This document shows positions 1 to 10,437 of a stretch of 34,468 nucleotides of DNA, piece by piece; within the stretch, counting starts at the first letter, position 1; each line of letters opens with the position of its first letter. Origin of the DNA: Tubiluchus corallicola (lineage: Eukaryota; Priapulida; Priapulimorpha; Priapulimorphida; Tubiluchidae); the NCBI GenBank assembly GCA_030141605.1, contig JAQGDQ010000464.1, positions 22,501 to 56,968 of the forward strand, read 5' to 3'. The position numbers were made by a program, and so were the translations under genes. Below the pieces are notes generated by a model. The model was given only the letters and a program-made list of their open reading frames with translations, had not been told where the DNA came from and did not search any database.

Positions 1-265
1 GGGGCCAGTATGACCGCACGTTTACAACTAAAAACTCAGGGGCCAGTATAACCGCACGTTTACAACTAAAAACTCGGGGGCCAGTATAACCGCACGTTTA
101 CAACTAAAAACTCGGGGGCCTGTATGACCGCACGTTTACAACTAAAAACTCAGGGGCCAGTATAACCGCACGTTTATAACTAAAAACTCGGGGGCCAGTA
201 TGACCGCACGTTTATAAGTGAAAACACAGGGCCAGTATGACCGCACGTTTACAAATAAAAACTAC
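1..265. repeat. 38-bp minisatellite, about 7 copies, cut by window edge
   Basis: Tandem units begin GGGGCCAGTAT and carry CCGCACGTTTA and a run of A. They start at 1, 39, 77, 115, 153, 191 and 229. The first six are 38 bp and the last is about 37 bp. Copies differ by a few point changes (TATGACC/TATAACC, TTACAAC/TTATAAC). The array starts at base 1, so its true length is unknown. Confidence 0.95.
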
Positions 266-986
266 AGAATGATACACGCCTTCTTGGTGATTCTTGCTAT
301 GTTTGTGGTCGCTTATTACACGTTCTGAAGCTTCTGTGAATGTTTTGCGCTGGAAGAAAGAAACTTGCAGACTATTCTGCGGCAAAAACATCCTTTTAGT
401 GGTTTTTGCTATCGAGCATAGATAATAATTTATACCATTGGCTTTTTTATTAAATACTTTTAAGTGTTAATTCAAAATAGTAAGTAAGTTTATGAGTATA
501 CAAAACCAAAACACATTACAGTAAAAAAACTGAATTACTGTGTTTACACAAATGGTAAAAATGATTAAAATTAAATAATATAATAACAACAAAATTCTTT
601 ATTGCTGTTAAAATTACACATCCGATGAACTGCAAACTACATTCAAAAAATTGATAGTGTAATCAGTGTTTCCACTGCTGTGAGCAACAGTGTTAAAAAT
701 GAATTTACAATTAAAAACACAAGTCATATTACAATTAATTACACTAAAACTTAAGATACATTTAAGACTTTAAAACTTTACAACATTTGCAAATTGAAAT
801 TGAGATTAGGTGCTTCCTGGATGTTTTGTGTTAGTGACTTGAGTGTTTTATGTGTGGTGGGTTTTTAGTTGCTGAAATGATGTTAATGCTGACATGTTGT
901 TAATGCTGACAGGTTTTGATATGCCACTAACTACAGACTACTGGGTCGACGTTGATAATACGTGTTGTCTGATGTTTTCATATTAG
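266..986. other. AT-rich non-coding stretch
   Basis: No exon or RNA gene could be recognised on either strand. The only local structure is a short direct duplication of GTTAATGCTGACA near 882-911. Confidence 0.5.
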
Positions 987-1866
987 TTATTTCTTGAAGG
1001 CTACTATAGTATTTTTCAGTTCATTTTTGATTTTTAGAGTCACTGCAGATTTTACATTAAGTGGGCAAACATTCCATGTATTTATTGCTGTTTTGCAGAC
1101 TGAATTGTGTCCATATTGATTATTTGTATTTATTTGTTTTATGCTGTGTGTTCTTTGGTTTAGCGCTTTTTCGATATTAAATGGAAACTGATTGTTGCTG
1201 AAAGCTGACAGCAAATATTTTAAATATTTATAAAGAGAAATCACTAGTAAATTGAATTGGAAACTGGATTCTACAGTGGGTTTTTTTAGTTTTTTCCTGT
1301 TCGCTGTAGCTGAATATTTTGCTCTTGTTGTGAAACCAAGTCCGTGTTTTAAAGCGTAATTTTGGGCCACTTCTAGCCAGTTTAAAGAAGTTTTAGATAT
1401 ATTTGAGAGTAGGTGGCAGCCATACGTGCAAAAGGCCACAATAATTTGCTAATCAATATTAATTTTTCACTTATCATATATGAAAATGCATATTTAAAAC
1501 AGTCACGTACCAGGAACAAAACACGAGTTATGCACGTCAACCGTTAAAAATCTAACTAAGTATTTCATTTTATATTCTGTAATCTTTGCCATTCATTAAT
1601 TTAATTAAATATTGTAAAGGCGATCTATAATATCTGTCAGTTCTACATTTTCCTTTAATACATTTTTCTTGATTTCTAGTGGATCTTGGACCAGCTTTTT
1701 CTTTTGCTGGTGCAATTAATTTACTGTGTTTAGATTTTTTTAATTTGCAGTAGTTTGCAAAATTGCTCGACAAATTGTTCGACAAATATCCCACAATATC
1801 AGAGAATTTTATATCATTTTTCTTGAAAGTCACAACATTTCCTACGCACACGAGCTGCTGCCTCAA
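987..1866 (-). other. Two unclassified minus-strand ORFs, possible mobile-element remnant
   Basis: Two open frames lie in tandem on the minus strand: 1570-1866 (98 codons, rich in Lys/Arg) and 987-1439 (150 codons). The second is long for DNA this AT-rich. Its C-terminal third has a His...Gly-His-Asn-Ser...Thr-Trp-Asn...Pro pattern followed by a Lys-rich helix-like end. This faintly recalls the C-terminal tail of LINE reverse-transcriptase ORFs, but no catalytic motif is present and the assignment is weak. The block would lie in an intron upstream of the collagen-like exon at 2025, on the opposite strand. It could also be a chance ORF. Confidence 0.25.
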
Positions 1867-1951
1867 AAGAGTCCTTGCAGCTACTGATAGGAGGTGCCAT
1901 CAAACTAGGTGATTTATTACAAAAGCCGGAAAGTAATAGAGATATAATTAA

Positions 1952-2134
<183 letters not shown>

Positions 2135-2294
2135 TAGTATTAGCTTTTGGTTAACTGTCCCTTTCAGACTTTAAACCTGTCAGTGTCATAGAAATGAATT
2201 GTTTCCCAACAAGTTTCCCATTGTCGCCATCATAATTATCATTATTCTAATCATCGTCCTCATCTCTATTAAGTCTTTTCTGTTACCTTTACAG

Positions 2295-2464
2295 GCATTA
2301 CAAAAGTGATTGTGTACTATTATGGCAAGTTAGATAAGATCAAACAGTTGAGCGAGGATCATCCGACTGCATCAAACGCAAGACAAACGAGGCGAGAAAA
2401 TAAAAGACAAAACAGGCGTGTTGGTCAAACGCGAAAAAATGAACTCAGAGGAAAAGAGCATTGA
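2295..2464 (+). CDS. Collagen-like gene, terminal exon with basic C-terminal tail
   Basis: The pyrimidine-rich acceptor ending TTACCTTTACAG at 2294 joins in phase 1 to the Gly-X-Y exon, restoring a Gly codon. The frame then runs 55 residues to TGA at 2462-2464. It starts ITKVIVYYYGKLDKIKQ and becomes highly basic (many Arg, Lys, Gln, Asn; for example TRRENKRQNRRVGQ). There is no fibrillar C-propeptide, C1q, NC1 or transmembrane segment, so the chain ends soon after the helix. The basic tail could bind heparan sulfate or nucleic acid, which is inference only. The next exon in frame after 2132 is supported by matched phases, but no transcript evidence is available. Confidence 0.65.
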
Positions 2465-5252
2465 AATAGTGCGTTAGGTGTGACCAGTGAAAGAAAACCT
2501 TGTAAATAGTTTGTTATCTGGTCCTTTTGCTGAATAGATGCAGCTAAACTTCACTAACCGGGCATCATTGAGGTCTTTCCATGAAGAGGGCAAAATCGTA
2601 AAAAGAAATCTAAACATGTGAATTTATCGTGCAGTATGACTGTGTGTTAGGATACCGGGCTGGTGTTTTAGCCCACGTTCTGTTCTGTAAAGTACTGTTA
2701 CAGGTATTACTGTCTGTTACGTGTGGCACAGTCTGTTTCTGGTTGCTGTCAAGACGAAAATGTTGCAGGTGATAGGTGAGTGTGCGAAATAATTAATTTA
2801 GTATACCTGCAAGTCATTACTGAGTCATTAAGTATCTTGTGCGGAAGCAACTCGTGCCACAGAGTGTTAATTTAACCTTCAGGCGTTGGTCTAATTTTCT
2901 ATTGTGACCCACAAGTGAAGAGTATTTGTCGTAATTCTTCGCCAGTAGGCAAATTTTCAGTGCTCTTTGCAGTGGCTCCAGTGAAGTTTTACATGGACAT
3001 CATTTTATGGACTGCTTCAAGATTCTGTCAGGTGCAAGCTGCTGAAATTTTGACTGTTGTCATCTATACCTTACTGATTATTTACGTGAATTTTAATTGA
3101 TTTAGATTAAAAAAATTAATGTAACTACATTCATTGTTTCTAGCAAAAGAATAACGAAGGCCAATATGATGTCATGATGTTAATGAAAAAAAGCTACTTG
3201 TACGTTAATACAAAAAAGAATATGGCATTATTTATCCCATATATTATTATATTATTGTTATATATATATTATATTGTTATATTGTTTATATATAACTTTA
3301 ATATTTCTGCTGTCACGTTCAATGTAAATAAATGTTCTGACTGGTTAATATTTTGATAAAACAACCAAATTTTAATCCGGGTGATTGAAGCCGCAGTCCA
3401 TCAATCCATCCAGTGACCCGTGCTAAATTCACTTATACTCTGGAGCCCCCTTCAATATTTTATTAATAACAAATGAGATACGAGTAAGAGCCGCATCAGT
3501 GAGAGCATTACATTAGTAACTATAGAAATGATCGAAAGTTCAAATTTGGAATTATTATTTGGAATTAGCGGAGCAAAAGCAGCTGTACGTTTGTTCATCA
3601 TAAAAGAACGTGAGATCAAGATAAAATATAATTTTATTATCCACAAGTATCACAAAACAATTCAAAATCAGATATGCCTCTTTCGTCAGTAATTTCCCCT
3701 GTGGAAACTGGCGACCAAATTCCAAAAATCTTTTTTGAAGAAATACTATAGACTAACACAAGAAATGTAGTGGCCAGATTCCATCATCTACAACTGGAAT
3801 ATCGTTCACAAAAAGTACAAAGAGCAATGGACTTAAGAACCTCCCATGAGGTACCCCTGACGTTACAGGGCTTCGACCACTAAAAGCGTCTCAGATGGTG
3901 ACCCCTTTTCAGTGCGACTTATTAGAAAGTTTCATTAACACACTGAGACTCGTGCTTGCCAGTTTCCATGATTTTTCAAAGTTACGCACAGAAGAACAGC
4001 AGATACTCCACAATTCTTGACGATAGAAAATGCAGAGAAAAGGCGTTTAAATCGAGAAAGACTTGCATTTTCCTAAACGGACAAGATAGGTCTACCAAAT
4101 TGTAGATGATGATTCTTTGAACTCAGTTCTTTTCCACTAGTTAAACATTTTTTTGTTCAGATTAGACAGTTTTTAAAACTGATACATGAACCCTCACCGT
4201 AAATGTATGAACAGGCAAACGGGCAGCAATAAAGTGACATTAATACAAACAAACACGAAAGACATATACAAACAAACTCAAAAGACATACACGTACAAAG
4301 TTAGTAGATGTGACACACTGGATAAAATAAATAATTGTATAATAAACAGTAATCGGTTAAGAGTATCTTTACAGTAAGTACGTGAAAGGGATCCTGAAGT
4401 CTGATCACGTTGAAACGATTTGTACTCGTAATGTAATTTCGAATGCAATCAAAAAGTTTACATTCAACATCAACATCATCAAAATCACTACTCCTACAAA
4501 GATACAATAACAGAAGTTTGTTATATCCATATTGTAAAATGTTGATATTTAAGACAAAAATATATTATTTAATTGACTGAACAGTTCTAGCTTGATAATA
4601 ATGAAGGCATTTAAGCAAGAAATATGATCTGAGTTTTCAAAATAAAAACCACAATCACAGTTTGGAGACACTAGTACTCCCATCAGACTCTATGAAGCCT
4701 TTCAAAAACAAATCACATTTAACTGGCTAAAACCAATACACGTGCACGCGAAATGGACAGAATCAGGTTACCTGCCCGATGAATAATGGTTACGATTAAT
4801 GTTAAACTTCAGTAACGTTGTTAATTCCCGTTTGGATGCGCTTAGAGATGACATTTCACGTAACCACATACGTAACCTTGTCCATTATGGGTCTTTGACC
4901 AGTGGTCCTTTAGATGGTGGCTCTTTAATAATTGGTGGTCCTTTGTCTGGTAGCCCGCCACGATGCGGTGGCTAGAAAGAAATGTGGACAAGCACTAGAT
5001 GTAGCGAAGAACAATTGCAGCAAGATGTAGTGTGGTATCCGGGTAGTGTAACTAGCGAAAACAGTATAAGTGCTGTATTTCTACGTTTACATCAGCCTTA
5101 CTATTACTACCGCCATTAATGTCTGGTATTGTCCATGATCTAATAGTCCGGTCAAATTAACACAAAAAACACGCAGACAAAAATAGTGTAAAACTGAATT
5201 TTTACACAGACACGCAGAAAGTTGTCCAGAAGAACATCTTAAAAATCCCTGA
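2465..5252. other. Intergenic, no recognised gene
   Basis: This stretch holds the 3' flank of the collagen-like gene. A possible poly(A) signal AATAAA lies near 3327, beyond an AT-rich tract at 3235-3290. Small ORFs of about 60-70 codons are of the size expected by chance. No repeat family member was recognised. Confidence 0.45.
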
Positions 5253-5550
5253 TAAATCCATCTTGGAGAAAAAGTTATGGGGCTTTAAATTCAAAATGAC
5301 CGTCAATGCAGCATTAAAGTCAAAATAACTCAACCAGGTGGCATTTAAGATGGGATAAATGTATTGACAGTCAATGACCTTGAAACGATTTTCTTCTGAT
5401 AGGCCACACGCATGTTTATATCAGCTAGTAATAATTTTATGTCATCTTAAACGCCACCTGTTTGAGTTATTTTGACTTTAATGCGGTACTTTGACGTTGG
5501 CGTCCATTTTTAATTTAAAGCCACACAATTTTTCCCCAAGGCAGATGTAT
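5253..5550. mobile_element. Fold-back MITE-like inverted repeat
   Basis: Two arms of about 90 bp face each other: about 5265-5359 and 5434-5545. They share GGCTTTAAATT, GCATTAAAGTCAAAATAACT and CAGGTGGC(A/G)TTTAAGATG in inverted order with few mismatches, around a loop of about 75 bp. Weaker pairing reaches out to about 5253 and 5550. No ORF lies inside. The shape fits a non-autonomous fold-back or MITE element. Its superfamily cannot be assigned because the exact ends and target duplication are unclear. Confidence 0.75.
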
Positions 5551-5609
5551 GGCGACGACTGATTTTAATCGTAACAATTATTGACACAGCGACTGTCTTC
5601 CTATATATT

Positions 5610-5878
5610 ACTAACTCAGTTCTACTTCTTACTCAGTCCTACTTCAAACACAATCCTACTTCTAACTCTCTCCTACTTCAAACACAATCCTACTTCTAAC
5701 TCTCTCCTACTTCAAACACAATCCTACTTCTAACTAAATCATACTTCTAACTCTATCCTACTTCAAACACAATCCTACTTCTAACTCAGTCCTACTTCTA
5801 ACTCTATCCTACTTCAAACACAATCCTACATCTAACATGATTCTACTTCTAACTCTATCCTACTCAGTTTCTAACTGT
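5610..5878. repeat. Nested 17/34-bp minisatellite
   Basis: About 16 subunits of 17 bp alternate between two variants, TCCTACTTCTAACTCTC and TCCTACTTCAAACACAA, so the higher-order period is 34 bp. Order and sequence degrade toward the right end (ACATGATT, CTCAGTTTC). Confidence 0.9.
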
Positions 5879-7859
5879 ATTTTACCCAAGGTTCTAAATT
5901 GCAGAACTTTCAAATCTGGTATGCTGTAGGAAAGCTACAAAAAGTAGTGCAGCAGGAATTAGTCTTACAGAGCGAGCAAGCCCGAGGACTCAAAACGACG
6001 GAAGAAAGAACAGTCAGTTCAATGTTTCGTGTACCTGGAACATAAGCAACTTTTGCGACATCTATTTCGACAAAAATAAGCTCCGGGCTTTCTATAAAAT
6101 GTCCATACACGTTCAAGCAAATGTTACTGTCGCTCAACCGTATTTATCCCGAAATTTCAAGCAAAGAGACAACAACGCTATAATCAAAGCTCTTTGTCAA
6201 AACGCTAAAGGTAACGCACTACGTCCAGTCTTAGCCGTCAACATATTATAGTTCAAAATTGTTAATTGCCTAAAATCCTTAAATTGTCTTCATTTTCTCT
6301 CTATTAAAGCAACAAAACTTCTGATATGTTATATTAGTACGCAGGGGCTATTCTAGGTAGTCTAATGCTCTAGGAAAACGCATTTTAGCGCCTCCATCTC
6401 AATGGCCAAACCTTTCCTCCGCGGTCCACACCCCACTCCCAATATTGAATTATTCTTGTATAATATTATAATGAATTATAGTGATACCGTATTGTAGTGT
6501 GTAATGTATTATAGTGCACTAATCAGGTGTAGCCAATTACCGATCTACAGCTTGTGTTGATTAAATTTGAAGTTGAATTTATGACGCCGTTGTACGTCTT
6601 GGGAGCTGAGTGAAGTGGCGTAATCTTACAAAACTTGATAAAACAAAACTAAAAAATGTTTTTCTACGGGAGGACACTTGCCAGCATCTAAGACTCTTAC
6701 AACAGGAAAATAGCGCAACTAGATTGTTTTGTTTAATTAGTGTTGTGACCTGAAAGAATTACACATACAGCATGTTATTACCTTATTCAAAAGCTAAATT
6801 TATTATTCAAAGGCTAATTGGGCTAAATTTCAGAATTAATTAAAGAATTACTTACAGAATTTGGCGCCCTAGACAACTGCCTAGTTTTCCTCATGGTAGA
6901 GCCAGCCTTGTTAGTGCGTGACGTAAGTATTATTAAAACTATAGTCATCACTGTATTACTATAATGCATATGGCGACACCTACAGTGTCGCAAATAGTTT
7001 AGTCCTGCTTGGTTTATTATTTTAGTTCGTATCAGTTATCAATTGTTTGATATAATGCATATTATCCGTAATTCGTATAACGTGACGTAATCTGTATAAC
7101 AGAAAAGCCAGAGAGATTTGTGTCATACTTAATACCTAAAATATATATTCACTATATTCCCTAGATTCGCTGTATTCTTAACCCAAAATGATTTATTATT
7201 ACAAAACAAATTTGACCTGTTTTTCACTCAAAACTAAAATGCTAATTTTAGTTTATGCAACACTGACTCAGTTCTGTTGCCCACTAATTTATAGTACATG
7301 TATTTTCTTTATTTTGGATTACTTTGTTATATAATATCATAAATTTAAAAATTAATTCTGTTTCCTAAATCAAACTGACAACATTAATTTTCATACCCAC
7401 TAGCGTCTAAAAATCATTTTATCTATATTCGGCAAAAGATAACAGACTAGGTGACTTTATAGACTTTTCGCAATCCTTTCTCTACTGGGCTAGTGTGGTG
7501 TTATAAAGAAATATAAAAATTGAAATTGAATTGAATAGAAATGTTATAGTTGCAGATTTGTCATCATTAAGCAAAACCTGATTTCGCGAAAAGTGCTGCC
7601 TATTCAAAGTTACGCTGATCAAAAACTTCATTCTTTGAGGCGATATCCGAGGGTCGCTACATTAATATCAGTGACATTAAAGCAATGGCTTTCAGTTGGT
7701 AGACAATGTTTGACAATTGTTAGACAATTGACTCTTTGTTAGACAATGTTTCTTTTGAATGCCATTGTTTGAACCATTTACGTCATGGATTTGCCATGTT
7801 GTTCTACACTGCTACTCAACTAAAAAACAGTTAAGAACAGTTACTCAACTAAACGAGAC
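5879..7859. other. Intergenic, no recognised gene
   Basis: AT-rich DNA with short chance ORFs only. A local cluster of TTAGACAAT-like repeats lies at about 7700-7752. No exon with convincing splice sites and coding content was seen. Confidence 0.45.
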
Positions 7860-8505
7860 ACATATAAAGAATTCAACTCATTTTAACTAGTTCTACGCTG
7901 TTACATGCATTTCGTCATTCACTTGTAGGACGGACACTAGTGCTTGCATTTAAGAAACGCATTGCGCAAAAAACAAATGCTGTACCTCTCAATTCAGATC
8001 TGTTAGTTTGTGATGAACTACACACGTTCGACAGCTCATGAATGAGCACAGCGGTAAATTTAAAATTAGAATTTTTATCTTAAAACTTGCCTAGTTTTAC
8101 TACAACACACTGAATATCTTACAGTAGCACTGTACTTCAGTTTTCGCTTTCTCAAACACGTGCAACACGCTCATGGAATATTTTTACTGTTGAAAATTAT
8201 GTTAGTTTGTGAGTTCAATAGGTGGGTTCGTCCGCTGTCAGTTAAGTTTTTAATCTATCATTTAATTATCAGAAACGCTTTTCTGGTAATTTGCCGAGTT
8301 TTTGTATATCACAAAAAATGTTGTACAGTAGTTTCGTGTTTCGCAAACGTTCGTTTGTGAAGTCATCACTAGCTGGGCTGGCCCGCCGTTAACTAAGTTT
8401 TTAGTCTGTCATTCAAATGCTTTGACATTATTATATGTGTTAAAATGTGTACATTTTGCCGTATTTTATAATGGGGTATGAAAAATCGTCCTGTTTTGCT
8501 TTATG
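7860..8505 (+). mobile_element. Dispersed repeat family A, copy 1
   Basis: This segment aligns along most of its length with 19130-19725 (same strand) and, inverted, with 14985-15427. Shared blocks include GTTACATGC, ATTCACT(A/T)GT, GAAACGCATTG, GCACAAAAAACA, GACAGCTCATG, ACAGCGGTAAATTT and TTTTTATCTTAAAACTTG. It ends near GAAAAATCGTCCTGT. It contains an extra internal segment of about 130 bp that repeats TTTGTGA...GTTAAGTTTTTA. No transposase is coded. Confidence 0.8.
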
Positions 8506-10309
8506 GTTATCGGAACGTCATAGCGCGCTGCTTAACACTTAACACTAGAGTGACTAGATAATTATATTGACCCAGTTTACACTTGGCTGTGAGCTGTTAA
8601 GGCGTCGAATGCTGAGTCACTCTTTTATTAACTTCATTATAGCACATATTTCAAGTGCGTTGATGGTTTCTATTTTTACAGACAGATGATTAATTATACA
8701 CCAATGCCTGTCTGATCGAATGATCAATTACTTCAGAAATAATATTATTGCAGTTGTAAATTGAGAATATTTGCCCTTTGTAACTTACGAATAATTGTGC
8801 TTTCAACCAATTATGTTTGTAATTAGAAAGGTAAACTGTTATAAGATTCAATAGATCAGAATAGGAGCTGCGTCTTATTATACTGCGTCTGCTAATATAG
8901 ATAATGAAACTTGTTTAGGTAATCCGCTAATTAACTTTTTTGTGGTTTTAACGATGTTATAAAAGCAAATATTAGAGAAGTCTGACAAATTACATTGTAG
9001 GCCGGAAAACAATTAATATTAGCAATGTAGTATATTTCTGCAGTTCTGTTAAATATCTCATTGAAAGTGTAAATAGACCAGCAAGTTTTCCTGTCTGATT
9101 CTTACTGGATGTTGCACAAATTTGGGAGACGTATCTGACTCACGGTTCGTGTGAATCTAATCAATCTCCCGATTACACTTAGAATATCAGTTGTTGTAAC
9201 ACACCACAATCAGTTTCTGAATCCTCTTATGTAAATGTTATATAACAAACAAGTGCATCTTAGAAAAAGTTTGCATAATTATATTTTATATAGTTTGCAA
9301 AATTAATACATAAAACATAAAAAATACATGAACCTCAAGCAGCTGCGGAGCCTGCATCAATATTAGCACTATGCAAATACAACTAAGCAAATATGCAATA
9401 TGCAAATACAATATGTTATGCAATACAAACGCAATGCACTATGCAAATGCGTAACTAAAGCGTGTACTTAACAAAAACTATCTACTTATTACTAATACAG
9501 TACAAGCAATTGCAGTTGTACCTTATATATAAAGAACCGTAATGAAAATTAGCGGTACTGAACTATCAGCCTGGGATGTTTTAGTATGTCTCAGTTAACT
9601 GCTCTCTTAAGTTTGGTGTGAAACATATGACGAAAAGTTTTATTAATTTTTTTTCGTCTAACTTACATAAACAAGAATAGATTTAACATAGTCTTACCTA
9701 TCCTCAACTAGTCCAGAACGCGAAGCATTGTGTTGTTTGCTTAACGAGTTTATTCAGTAGAAGTGTCTGTATATGTCACTTAAAGCATCCGTTGTTGTTG
9801 TCATAGAATCCGTTTTTTCGCGAATGTGTCGCTTAAACGCTGTACATCGTTGCCATAGAATCCAATTTATCATAAACATTTAGAATAGGCAGCAACTCTA
9901 TTGTTATGCCACAATATAAAAACTGGTTAAAAACTTATTACATGAACGGCATCGCGGCGAAATAGACAACACTATAATGTTACTACGCAAAGAGGTAGCC
10001 CAAAATGAGGAAGATTATGAGGTGAAGACATTCTCATCAAGGAGTCCATAATTTTTCCAGGTTTTACCATATACGTGCAAAATCTTGCTGAGGCAGAAAA
10101 TCGAATAAGTTTTTTCAGTACTGCTGCTGTTGCCGTTACCGTTGTTGTTGCTGTGTTTCCTGGTGAAAATTCCGCTGTTCATGATGTCGCTGTTATCACA
10201 GAAAAAGGTGATTACAGAGAAGAAAAATAGTTCATGAATAAATTCCCAATTTTTGCATAATTAAAAAAACACAAAATATTTGTGCAGAACTAAAATACAA
10301 TGATTAGTT
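8506..10309. other. Intergenic / MGAT5 3' flank
   Basis: No gene was recognised. The stretch includes three exact octamer motifs (9371-9448) and the region downstream of the MGAT5 stop codon. I could not identify a canonical minus-strand AATAAA within the first 250 bp after the stop, so the 3' end of the transcript is undefined. Confidence 0.45.
9371..9448. promoter_or_regulatory. Three octamer (POU-type) motifs
   Basis: ATGCAAAT occurs exactly at 9371-9378, 9400-9407 and 9441-9448, with near-matches (ATGCAATA) between. This is the consensus bound by POU/Oct homeodomain proteins. The run may equally be a degenerate AT-rich tandem repeat. Confidence 0.25.
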
Positions 10310-10437
10310 TTACAAACATTGTGTACAAAAAGCTGTCTGAGTCTTCATAAAATCTCTACATGGACATATTCTTGTTACGTCTGGCTCTTCACCCACACAG
10401 CTAAATAACAAACTTCTTCCCTGCAGTTCACACTGAC
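10310..10437 (-). CDS. MGAT5: MGAT5 exon 14 (Cys-rich C-terminus and stop)
   Basis: 128 nt, acceptor GATTTAG, phase 1 to the TAA at 10312-10310. Encodes GQCELQGRSLLFSCVG and RICPCRDFMK, ending FCTQCL. This matches the CVFQGDLLLFSCAG, CPCRDF and final CKDCL of vertebrate MGAT5, so the C-terminus is intact. Confidence 0.96.
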
